DNA from: Gammaproteobacteria bacterium | Lineage (GTDB): Bacteria; Pseudomonadota; Gammaproteobacteria; JABABF01 | Assembly (NCBI GenBank): GCA_014238345.1 | Contig: JABABF010000136.1 | Span: 1 to 25,722 of the forward strand | Direction: 5' to 3' | DNA length: 25,722 nt | Part shown: in pieces, positions 7,450-14,391 of the stretch | How the letters are laid out: every line of letters starts with the position of its first letter | How positions within the stretch are numbered: position 1 is the stretch's first letter | The notes under the pieces: generated by a model | Database searches by the model: none | What the model saw: the letters and a program-made list of their open reading frames with translations, nothing else | Told to the model about the DNA's origin: nothing | Translations under genes and position numbers: made by a program

Positions 7450-8979
7450 TCACTCAGGCTCCCGCCCATCAGAGCCGACATCAGCCGCACTGGCCTTGCC
7501 CACCTGCCCGCGCAGTACCTCTAACTGCCTACGCGTTTTCTTCGATGGCGCACCGATGGTAGTGAGTGCCGTACGCAGACGCTCAGCGCAGAGATCAGGA
7601 CCGAGCATCGCCATCGCATCGACCACAGAAATAGAGCTCGGACGGCCAGTGATCGCCACAAATAACGGTGCGAAGCAATCGCGTAGCGACAGCTCCAACG
7701 CCCCAGCAGCTGCCGTCATGGCGTTGAATAGGGCATCGCGCTCAAAGTCGAAACGGCGCTCCTCCACCTCCCAAAGTGCCCACTGCAACACTGCCTGTTG
7801 CCGCTCCAGCGGCGGTTTCAGTGCTCGATAATGCGCTTCATCTACCTCTGGGGGCGCACCAAGCAAAAAGCCGCCCAACGGCACCAGATCGCTGAGCCGC
7901 TCCATGCGCGGTTGCAGATGTTCCAACGCTGCCGACAGCAACTCGGGATTGAGCCGCCAGTCCACTAGGCGGCGTTGCAGTTCTAGTGGGCTCAGCTCGC
8001 GCAACCATTGGCCATTGAGCCAATCTAACTTGACCAAGTCAAATACCGGTCCACCCAACACTACGCGGCTGAGTTCAAAGTGCTCTATCAGCTCATCCAG
8101 ACTGAATCGCTCACGCTCGTCAGGCATCGACCAGCCCATACGTGCAAGATAGTTGAGTAGCGCCTCCGGCAAATAACCTTTATCCCGATAATAAAAAATA
8201 CTGGTCGGATTGCGGCGCTTGCTGAGCTTACTGTGATCGGGGTTGCGCAACAACGGCAGATGGCAATACTGCGGCGGCTCCCAAGCCAGCGCCTGATATA
8301 GCAACAGATGTTTGGGGGTCGAACTGAGCCACTCCTCACCGCGCACCACATGACTGATGCGCATTTCGTGGTCGTCGACCACATTCGCCAAGTGATAGGT
8401 GGGCCGACCATCGGCCTTCAGCAATACCTGCATATCCACCTGCCGCCAGTCGATGCTCACTGCTCCGCGCAACAAGTCGTTCACCTCGCAGGCGCCCACA
8501 TCTGGCACCTTGAGGCGAATGACATGGGGCTCTCCAGCCGCCCGCCGGCGCGCCACCTCGGTTGCAGATAGCTGCAGGGCACGCCCATCGTAACGCGGGG
8601 TCTCACCGCGCGCGCGTTGTTCCTCGCGCATCGCCGCCAACTCTTGGGGGGTAGCAAAACAGTAAAACGCTTGCTCTGATGCCACCAGCTGCTCGGCGTA
8701 GTGACGATAACGCTCAGATCGCTCACTCTGACGGTATGGCCCTACGTCCCCGCCGATATCTGGCCCTTCATCCCAATTGAGACCCAACCAACGCAGGGCA
8801 GCGATGATCTCCTGCTCTGCCGCCACTGAGGAGCGCTGCTGGTCGGTATCTTCGATGCGCAATACAAAACTCCCCCCCATGCTACGCGCATAGGCATAGT
8901 TAAACAGCGCCACATAGGCCGTGCCAAGATGTGGAGCCCCAGTCGGCGACGGTGCCACCCGGGTGCGAGGGGTACTCAT
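7450..8979 (-). CDS. gltX: glutamyl-tRNA synthetase
   Basis: GltX charges tRNA-Glu. It is a class I synthetase of 509 residues with the HIGH-type motif at about 17-20 (PSPTGAPHLGT), the FVLRIEDTDQQRS segment at about 38-50, VVRGEEWLSSTPKHLLLYQA at about 211-230 and the KMSKS-type motif KLSKR at 251-255. The zinc-site cysteines of the E. coli type are not present as a set. A purine-rich ribosome site (AGGGAAGAG) precedes the ATG at 8979. The 266 bases between this start and dusA carry the two divergent promoters. The tRNA-Ala gene is downstream. An imperfect inverted repeat (AGCACCA and TGGTGCT, about 7405-7438) lies beyond its stop but lacks a T-run. Confidence 0.96.
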   Translation of the reverse strand: MSTPRTRVAPSPTGAPHLGTAYVALFNYAYARSMGGSFVLRIEDTDQQRSSVAAEQEIIAALRWLGLNWDEGPDIGGDVGPYRQSERSERYRHYAEQLVASEQAFYCFATPQELAAMREEQRARGETPRYDGRALQLSATEVARRRAAGEPHVIRLKVPDVGACEVNDLLRGAVSIDWRQVDMQVLLKADGRPTYHLANVVDDHEMRISHVVRGEEWLSSTPKHLLLYQALAWEPPQYCHLPLLRNPDHSKLSKRRNPTSIFYYRDKGYLPEALLNYLARMGWSMPDERERFSLDELIEHFELSRVVLGGPVFDLVKLDWLNGQWLRELSPLELQRRLVDWRLNPELLSAALEHLQPRMERLSDLVPLGGFLLGAPPEVDEAHYRALKPPLERQQAVLQWALWEVEERRFDFERDALFNAMTAAAGALELSLRDCFAPLFVAITGRPSSISVVDAMAMLGPDLCAERLRTALTTIGAPSKKTRRQLEVLRGQVGKASAADVGSDGREPE

Positions 8980-9245
8980 CGCTCTTCCCTAGTACAGGGC
9001 AAAGCTCGGGGCAATGCAGGGAAGCAGTACAGACGATTCATAGCATGTTCAATCGGGGGCATTGGGTAGCAATAGTAGCGCCCCAGCACGACACGCGCCC
9101 GATGCTCCCTTGCCGTGACCGACAACCAATAATAGCTGACCGCTATTGTAGCTAACTGCTGCCATTGCCTCTTGGCGAGAAAAATCTCCATTGATACACT
9201 GGCAATTTGCAAGCCTCTCCCCAGCATTGCGCTATGATGCCAGCT

Positions 9246-10286
9246 ATGTCCTCCAGCCTCCCATCGCATCCCTCGCACCGCTTCTGCGTAGCACCCATGG
9301 TCGATCGCACCGACCGGCACTGCCGCCACCTACTGCGACTGCTGTCGCGCCACGCAATGCTGTACACAGAGATGACCACCACCCAAGCGCTACGCCGAGG
9401 TGATCGCCAACGGTTGCTGGCTCACGACCCAGCCGAGTCACCATTGGCGCTACAAGTAGCTGGCAATGACCCGGCGGAACTTCGCTGGGCGGCGTATCAG
9501 GCACAGGATGCTGGCTACGATGAGATCAATCTCAATGCTGGTTGCCCCAGCGCCCGCATCGCTGGTAGCGCTGGCGGTGGAGCCGTCTTGATGCGCGAGC
9601 CACAACACAGTGCCGACTGCATAGCGGCGATGGCCGAGGCTGGTCTACCGGTATCACTCAAATGCCGCATCGGTGTCGACGGTAGCGAAGACTACGATGC
9701 TCTGGCCACCTATGTCAGCGGTGCGCTCACCGCAGGTGCCAGCACCGTCATCGTGCACGCCCGTAGCGCTTGGCTCAACGGTCTGAGTCCACGCCACAAT
9801 CGTAGCGTACCGCCACTGCGCCACGCGCTCGTCCACCAGCTGAAGCATGACTTTCCACTGGCAGAGATCGTGCTGAATGGTGGACTCAGCACCATGGCCG
9901 ACTGCCGTGCCAACCTACAAAAAGTAGATGGTGTCATGCTCGGACGCGCGCTGTGGCGCAACCCTTGGTTGCTGGCCTCAGTCGACCCACTGCTGTTCAA
10001 CACCCCATCCCCCGCCCTATCGCGACGAGCGGTGCTCAATTCCTTCCTGCCCTATGTCAAGACTCAAATGTGTACTGGTACCCGTTCTGGCATACTGTTG
10101 CGGGCAACAGTGGGACTGTGCCACGGCCTCTCTGGTGCACGCCGCTGGCGACGACAACTGGCAACATTGGCTCATGCTGATAGTGACTCACAGGGTATGG
10201 CCACATTGCCCAAGTACTTGCCGGAGGAGACGGCGACAGGCCATTCAGAAGTCGAAGAGATCGCCCTCGGCACCGCCATCCGCTGA
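9246..10286 (+). CDS. dusA: tRNA-dihydrouridine(20/20a) synthase
   Basis: DusA is an FMN enzyme that reduces uridines 20/20a in the tRNA D loop. The TIM-barrel part opens with RFCVAPMVDRTDRHCRHLLR, followed by YTEMTTTQAL, and has the catalytic cysteine in INLNAGCPS. After that the usual FGACLM reads GGAVLM with one extra residue, so the active-site loop is divergent. VDGVMLGRALWRNPWLLASVDP is typical of DusA. Several in-frame ATGs exist (9207 as TTG, 9234, 9237, 9246); I take 9246, close to the conserved start, although none has a strong ribosome site. The last 42 bases overlap the end of mlaA on the other strand. Confidence 0.93.
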   Translation: MSSSLPSHPSHRFCVAPMVDRTDRHCRHLLRLLSRHAMLYTEMTTTQALRRGDRQRLLAHDPAESPLALQVAGNDPAELRWAAYQAQDAGYDEINLNAGCPSARIAGSAGGGAVLMREPQHSADCIAAMAEAGLPVSLKCRIGVDGSEDYDALATYVSGALTAGASTVIVHARSAWLNGLSPRHNRSVPPLRHALVHQLKHDFPLAEIVLNGGLSTMADCRANLQKVDGVMLGRALWRNPWLLASVDPLLFNTPSPALSRRAVLNSFLPYVKTQMCTGTRSGILLRATVGLCHGLSGARRWRRQLATLAHADSDSQGMATLPKYLPEETATGHSEVEEIALGTAIR

Positions 10287-10970
10287 ATCTTCCTCAGCCT
10301 CTGCGGGACTGTCGCCGAGATAAAACTCTCTGAGTAACAGATAGCGATCGCCAAATAGCAACCCTTCTTGCTCCAAAAAGTCAGCGCGCACCTGCAACAG
10401 GCCGACACCAGTGATCGAATACCGGATAGCCGCGCTAAGCAAAAATGTCTGAGGAGCCAGCAACTGGCTGTCTACAGCGAGTCCAAAGCTGTCACGCACC
10501 GTGCTACCACCAACGCCCGGCAAGACGAGGTATGGACCCTGCGGAATCCCCCAAGTCCCCAGCACGTCCGCGAAATTGCTCTCCTCCCCATGTAGACCAG
10601 CGCGCGTGGCCGTATCAGCTAAGCCAACGAACCCCAGCGTGCTGTTGACCAACAGGCGTCCGACATGGGTCAAGCTCTGCCGCCAATCTCCCTGCAGCAG
10701 GTGGGATGCGATGCGACGCGGCTCGCTGAGGTTGCTACGGACATTGCGAATACCACGCTGTAAGGGATCGGGCACGATGCCGTTGTAGAGTACGGCTACT
10801 GGACGCAAGAAATAGCGGTCAAACCAGTCATTTAATTGGAAGACCTGGCGATTCCAGCCTTCCCACGGATCTCGGGGGTCGGCATAGAGCCCAGATGGCA
10901 CTGTAGCGCAGGCGCACAGCAATGACAATAGCAACAGTGGCGCGCACCAGCGAGCGGAGGCAGCACGCAT
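10245..10970 (-). CDS. mlaA: outer-membrane lipid asymmetry lipoprotein MlaA (VacJ)
   Basis: MlaA sits in the outer membrane with a porin and removes mislocalised phospholipids from the outer leaflet, passing them to the Mla transport system. The signal peptide ends in a lipobox (LLSLLCAC, lipidated Cys near residue 21). The family core is clear: DPWEGWNRQVFQLNDWFDRY, NVRSNLSEPR, NSTLGFVGLADTA, FADVLGTWGIPQGPYLVLP and the DSFG region. About 241 residues is normal. The ATG at 10970 shares its A with the TGA of hvfC and has a GAGG seven bases upstream inside hvfC, so it should be translated with the hvf genes. No other mla gene is in the window. It overlaps dusA convergently. Confidence 0.95.
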   Translation of the reverse strand: MRAASARWCAPLLLLSLLCACATVPSGLYADPRDPWEGWNRQVFQLNDWFDRYFLRPVAVLYNGIVPDPLQRGIRNVRSNLSEPRRIASHLLQGDWRQSLTHVGRLLVNSTLGFVGLADTATRAGLHGEESNFADVLGTWGIPQGPYLVLPGVGGSTVRDSFGLAVDSQLLAPQTFLLSAAIRYSITGVGLLQVRADFLEQEGLLFGDRYLLLREFYLGDSPAEAEEDSADGGAEGDLFDF

Positions 10971-11761
10971 CAACTCGCCTCTACCCCACGCTCACTACGT
11001 GTGCCCAGCAGGGCATCGACCGCCCGCAATTGTTCCATGGCATCCAAGCCTTGGGCGATGAACTCTTCGCTATCGACACGACCGACCGTAGCTGCTATCT
11101 CCTGCAACAATGCCAAACCAGATAGACACTCCTCAGCCTGCAAGCGCTTTAACAGATGAATCGTCAGGTGACTGGCCTCGACAAATCGCACCTGGTCGCA
11201 ACGGTCACGACAGACCACCAAATAGCAAGCTTCACCCAATGGCTCGGTCGGGCGATAACCTGAGCCTATGCGGTGTACCGCATAGGGATATGTCAATGCA
11301 CAAGCCAGCGGCGATGCCACAGGGCTACCCTGCGCAAAATCTCCATGCGGGTCAATGCCTACCTCGCTGAGCTCCTCGTTGGCACTTTCCAAAACAATAC
11401 GTGTCCACTGATAGTGTGCCAATGGCAACAGGAATGGCGGGTCCCAGGGCTCCGGTTGGCGCTCGTGCTCTAAATAAGCCACGAATTCACCACCGATCTG
11501 GCGAAAATATGGGGTCTGGCAACGATGGCAACGAAAGAAATCGCCGACCAGCGCATGCCAGTGCTCATCCTCCATCAACTCCCGCAGCTTGGGGAAAGCA
11601 TAGGACACGAGGCGCTCTATGTTGTTGTAGAACAGCTGGCGGTATAGTGCTAGACGCTCAGGGTTCGCGCCAGGAGGGCCAGAGTGGCTCGCTGGGTCGC
11701 GGATGTAGGCAGTGAATTGCTCTACCGTGTGCGCAAATCTCGCACTGGATGACGCACTCAC
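10970..11761 (-). CDS. hvfC: HvfC-type RiPP maturation partner protein (DUF2063)
   Basis: This protein family (DUF2063, once called putative DNA-binding) partners the MNIO iron enzyme HvfB/BufB and recognises the precursor peptide. The N-terminal part (about residues 10-95) has the family pattern LALYRQLFYNNIERLVSYAF and FFRCHRCQTPYFRQIGGEF. The C-terminal part (about 100-260) is the second domain, with LAHYQWTRIVLESANEEL. The start is a GTG at 11761 whose bases overlap the TGA of hvfB (GTGA), with no ribosome site of its own, which suggests translational coupling. The length of 263 residues is normal. The stop overlaps the mlaA start. Confidence 0.9.
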   Translation of the reverse strand: MSASSSARFAHTVEQFTAYIRDPASHSGPPGANPERLALYRQLFYNNIERLVSYAFPKLRELMEDEHWHALVGDFFRCHRCQTPYFRQIGGEFVAYLEHERQPEPWDPPFLLPLAHYQWTRIVLESANEELSEVGIDPHGDFAQGSPVASPLACALTYPYAVHRIGSGYRPTEPLGEACYLVVCRDRCDQVRFVEASHLTIHLLKRLQAEECLSGLALLQEIAATVGRVDSEEFIAQGLDAMEQLRAVDALLGTRSERGVEAS

Positions 11762-12702
11762 AGCTGGGGCGTGGCTTCCACATCGCTGTAACGCGCCTGT
11801 ATGGTGCGAATACGATCTGTCTCAGCCAATAATTCAGCCATCGGCGGCAAATTATTGTCACGCTCCAACAGCGTTGCACAAGCTCCACCAAGCCGCTCAT
11901 AGGTATAGTCGAGCAAAGCCCAAGCGGCCTCCCCCACCGGCATACCGTGCGTGTCGATACACAGTTGATCATTCTCACGGCGGTGGCCAGCAATATGCAA
12001 ATAACGCACCCTAGACAGATCCAGCTCATCAACGAAGCGTGTTGGCGCATAGCCATGGTTACCACCGTTGACCACTATATTGTTGATATCTAGCAACAAA
12101 TCACAATCCGCCTCCGTTACCACCGCATGCACAAAATCCAATTCCGACATTTCTTGGCCAGGAGCTAAGTAATAGGAGGCATTCTCAACAGTGATCCGCT
12201 GCCCTAAAGCCTCTTGCACTTGAACGATGCGTTGTGCCACATGGCGCACCCCCTCCATGGTGAATGGAATCGGCATCAGATCGTAGAAATGCCCATCATC
12301 ACCGCAAGCTGTCAGGTGTTCAGAATAGAGTACACAGCCATGGCGACGCATAAAATCACCTACGGCATGAACCAAATCCATGTCCAACGGCTTAATACCG
12401 CCAAGATTTAGCGACAGGCCGTGTAAAAATATCGGGAAACGCTCCGCTAACGCCGTAAACCGCTTGCCTTGTAGCCCGCCATAGCCAATCCAATTCTCTG
12501 GCGCAACTTCAAAGAAGTCAACACGCCCGTCGGGCAAAGATTCAAAGGCATCTAGCGGGCGGCGCAAGCCAAGACCTACACCACTCCCCTTCTCTATCTG
12601 CTGATACCTTGGAGCAAGCGTAGTGCCTGTGCTGGGACAGTAATTGCTCGAACCCAGGCTCGGCGGCTCAGCCGCAACGACCTTCGCCACAGCCACCTTC
12701 AT
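11758..12702 (-). CDS. hvfB: HvfB-type MNIO (DUF692) RiPP maturase
   Basis: HvfB is a multinuclear non-heme iron-dependent oxidative enzyme (MNIO, DUF692). In the Haemophilus system it converts precursor cysteines to oxazolone/thioamide groups. The TIM barrel begins at GSGVGLGLRRPL and has the expected iron-ligand motifs: FLHGLSLNLGG, LYSEHLTACGDDGH, TVENASYY, LLLDINNIVVNGGNHGY, YLHIAGH, IDTHG and LLERDNNLPP. No ATG, GTG or TTG in frame lies between the hvfA stop (12668) and the domain, so the start must lie inside hvfA. The ATG at 12702 gives 314 residues and a 35-base overlap. The open frame continues upstream to 12909 only because the hvfA repeats are open in this frame too. hvfC overlaps the stop. 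Confidence 0.92.
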   Translation of the reverse strand: MKVAVAKVVAAEPPSLGSSNYCPSTGTTLAPRYQQIEKGSGVGLGLRRPLDAFESLPDGRVDFFEVAPENWIGYGGLQGKRFTALAERFPIFLHGLSLNLGGIKPLDMDLVHAVGDFMRRHGCVLYSEHLTACGDDGHFYDLMPIPFTMEGVRHVAQRIVQVQEALGQRITVENASYYLAPGQEMSELDFVHAVVTEADCDLLLDINNIVVNGGNHGYAPTRFVDELDLSRVRYLHIAGHRRENDQLCIDTHGMPVGEAAWALLDYTYERLGGACATLLERDNNLPPMAELLAETDRIRTIQARYSDVEATPQL

Positions 12703-12915
12703 CAGATGCACTGCCGCTGGCTGCGCCGTGCTGTGTGTTGGCTTTGGCTTTGGCTTTGGCATCATGGTTGCCTCCGCAACCACCCTCACCACAGCTACCT
12801 TCACCAGATGCACTAGCCGCACCGCCGCTATCACCGCAGCTGCCTTCGCCACAGCCACCTTCTGAGGAAGAAGAGGCTCCCTCACCACAGCTGCCTTCGC
12901 CACAGCCACCTTCGC
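12668..12915 (-). repeat. near-identical DNA repeats encoding paired EGxCG motifs
   Basis: Copies of a unit close to GAAGGTGGCTGTGGCGAAGG are spaced unevenly through the 3' half of hvfA, four pairs in all. The nucleotide identity is higher than needed for the protein repeat, which suggests recent duplication or ongoing homogenisation. The repeats keep two reading frames open at once. Confidence 0.85.
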
Positions 12916-13129
12916 TACTATCGCCGTCTCGCCCCTTCTGTACGTGGTAGCTGACTACTGGTACACCATTGGGCGCAGTGCGCAGTTCATCGGCAATAAA
13001 TGGGCGAGTGGCGGCGGCCGAGGCCATCGGCATCACAGTAGAGGCAAGAAAAGTCGCTCCCAAAACTGCGGCTAAGGAGTTGGTCTTGGTCTTCGCTTGT
13101 TGCTTAGGGGGGAGGTGGGGGTGACGCAT
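12668..13129 (-). CDS. hvfA: HvfA-type RiPP precursor with eight EGxCG motifs
   Basis: A 153-residue secreted precursor peptide. A good ribosome site (GAGGAAAG) precedes the ATG at 13129. Residues 1-40 form a signal peptide: basic N-region, hydrophobic SLAAVLGATFLASTVMPM, then ASAAA. A linker (FIADELRTAPNGVPVVSY and so on) runs to about 71. Then come four pairs of EGxCG motifs with Cys at 76/81, 93/98, 113/118 and 147/152; the last ends exactly at the C-terminus. A Lys/Ala stretch (DAKAKAKANTQH) separates the third and fourth pairs. All eight cysteines of the protein lie in these motifs. In Haemophilus HvfA, EGKCG cysteines are turned into oxazolone-thioamides that bind copper. The variable position here is Gly, Ser or Arg instead of Lys. 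hvfB and hvfC follow. Confidence 0.93.
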   Translation of the reverse strand: MRHPHLPPKQQAKTKTNSLAAVLGATFLASTVMPMASAAATRPFIADELRTAPNGVPVVSYHVQKGRDGDSSEGGCGEGSCGEGASSSSEGGCGEGSCGDSGGAASASGEGSCGEGGCGGNHDAKAKAKANTQHGAASGSASDEGGCGEGRCG

Positions 13130-13180
13130 TGTTCTTTCCTCGCTGGTGATGCCACTACTGATGTTCTGATGCATGGAGAT

Positions 13181-13210
13181 CCTGTACCTGCCTGTAACTG
13201 ATGGCCTGTA
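13181..13210. promoter_or_regulatory. triple CCTGTA repeat in the hvfA leader, possible operator
   Basis: CCTGTA occurs at 13181, 13191 and 13205 (spacing 10 and 14 bases), which is TACAGG on the hvf coding strand. It lies between the putative hvfA -10 and the hvfA start. A repressor or activator site, or an RNA element in the roughly 117-base leader, would fit. No known operator is recognised. Confidence 0.35.
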
Positions 13211-13252
13211 CTGGGTCAATTTAAAGTTCAATGCACTAAAACCTGAACTAGT

Positions 13253-13258
13253 ATTATA
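13253..13258 (-). promoter_or_regulatory. -10 element of the hvfABC-mlaA promoter
   Basis: The minus strand reads GGCTATAATACTAG with a perfect TATAAT. No good -35 is visible at 16-18 bases. It would give a leader of about 117 bases before the hvfA ATG. Confidence 0.5.
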
Positions 13259-13422
13259 GCCTAATTTCGGTGCGCTCACGCTCAGCTTAGCCTTGTGGTA
13301 TCTCAACACAAGTTCGAGATTGGGAGCAAGCGGTTCAGCCACCACAGTACCATCAAAGTTGCGGATTTAAAGCGGCTCTAGGCAAGTGCTAGAACTACCT
13401 CATATCAAGTAAAATACACCCC

Positions 13423-14283
13423 ATGTGCAGTTTGTATTACCGCGAAATCAGCCACCGCATAGCCACCACTTTTGCCCTAGGCTCACTGATGGCACTCACT
13501 TTGCCTATTTCAATCTCAGTGGTACACGGCGCAGCGGAGATTCACGTGGAAGGCAACACACGCATCATCTCTTCCAATCGGCTACCTGATCACCAGATCG
13601 GACGTTTTCCCAATCGCCTCAACCCCAATACCGTCCGCGCCCACCAACAAAGCTACCGTATGCCGACCCAACCTGTATGGCGGAAGACATCCATACCCTT
13701 GGGCAGGAAACCGTTTGGTATAGCACTCAATGGGGTGCTGTTTGATCCCGGCACAGCGGAGACTTTCAATGGTGACCGGCGATGGTCCAAAGAAGCTCTC
13801 AGCGGCTTGATTAATTTGGGGCTGGATCGCAATAATGCCCACGTACAACCTAACGGCAGCTACCATTACCACGGCTCACCCACTGGCTTGCTCGCCAAAC
13901 TGCGGCGGCGAGGGTCACCCACACTGCTCGGCTTCGCTGCCGATGGCTTCCCGATCTACGATCAGTGGGGCTTGGAAAAAGGCGCTCTCCAAAGTTCCTA
14001 CCGCCTGCAGCGCGGACAACGCCCAGCGGGGAATGCGGGGCCGGGTGGTCGCTACAGTGGCACCTACACACAGGACTATGAATATGTCGAGGGACTCGGT
14101 GACTTGGATGCGTGCAATGGCCGCAAGGGACACACCCCAGAATTCCCTGCCGGAACTTACTATTATGTGATCACTGAACGCTTCCCCCACGTGCCGCGCT
14201 GTTTTCACGGCAGGCCAGATGCCAGCTTCAAAGCAAACCGCATGCCATCCCCACCACAACGCGAGGACTCTCGGCGTCGATAA
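13423..14283 (+). CDS. secreted YHYH-domain protein
   Basis: This is a 286-residue protein with an N-terminal signal peptide (IATTFALGSLMALTLPISIS, then VVHGA) and the YHYH domain, a widespread family of unknown function named for GSYHYHG, present here near residue 143. Other family features are GIALNGVLFDPGTAE, LLGFAADGFPIYDQWG, the DYEYVEGLGDLDACNGRKG stretch and TYYYVITERFPHVPRCFHG. The many His, Tyr and acidic residues are compatible with metal or ligand binding, but that is inference. There is no ribosome site before the ATG, and a TAAAAT at 13410-13415 lies only seven bases upstream, so the message may be leaderless. It diverges from the hvf operon, with 293 bases between. Confidence 0.85.
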   Translation: MCSLYYREISHRIATTFALGSLMALTLPISISVVHGAAEIHVEGNTRIISSNRLPDHQIGRFPNRLNPNTVRAHQQSYRMPTQPVWRKTSIPLGRKPFGIALNGVLFDPGTAETFNGDRRWSKEALSGLINLGLDRNNAHVQPNGSYHYHGSPTGLLAKLRRRGSPTLLGFAADGFPIYDQWGLEKGALQSSYRLQRGQRPAGNAGPGGRYSGTYTQDYEYVEGLGDLDACNGRKGHTPEFPAGTYYYVITERFPHVPRCFHGRPDASFKANRMPSPPQREDSRRR

Positions 14284-14337
14284 CACCGCCATTGAGCTGC
14301 TACAACGCAGAGCACCATCCAGCGAGGGGTATCGGGC

Positions 14338-14343
14338 TATAAT
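14338..14343 (+). promoter_or_regulatory. -10 element of the ilvC promoter
   Basis: GGGCTATAATGACGC contains a perfect TATAAT about 50 bases before the ilvC ATG. No convincing -35. No attenuator or leader peptide is seen in 14284-14391. Confidence 0.45.
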
Positions 14344-14391
14344 GACGCGCCATACCATAATATTGCTGGACTAGATAGAGCATTCATTAAT

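Noticed and set aside
12703..12909. N-terminal extension of HvfB (Ala/Val/Lys-rich repeats)
   Set aside because: It is the hvfA repeat DNA read in another frame; the EGxCG frame has the ribosome site, signal peptide and known family pattern.
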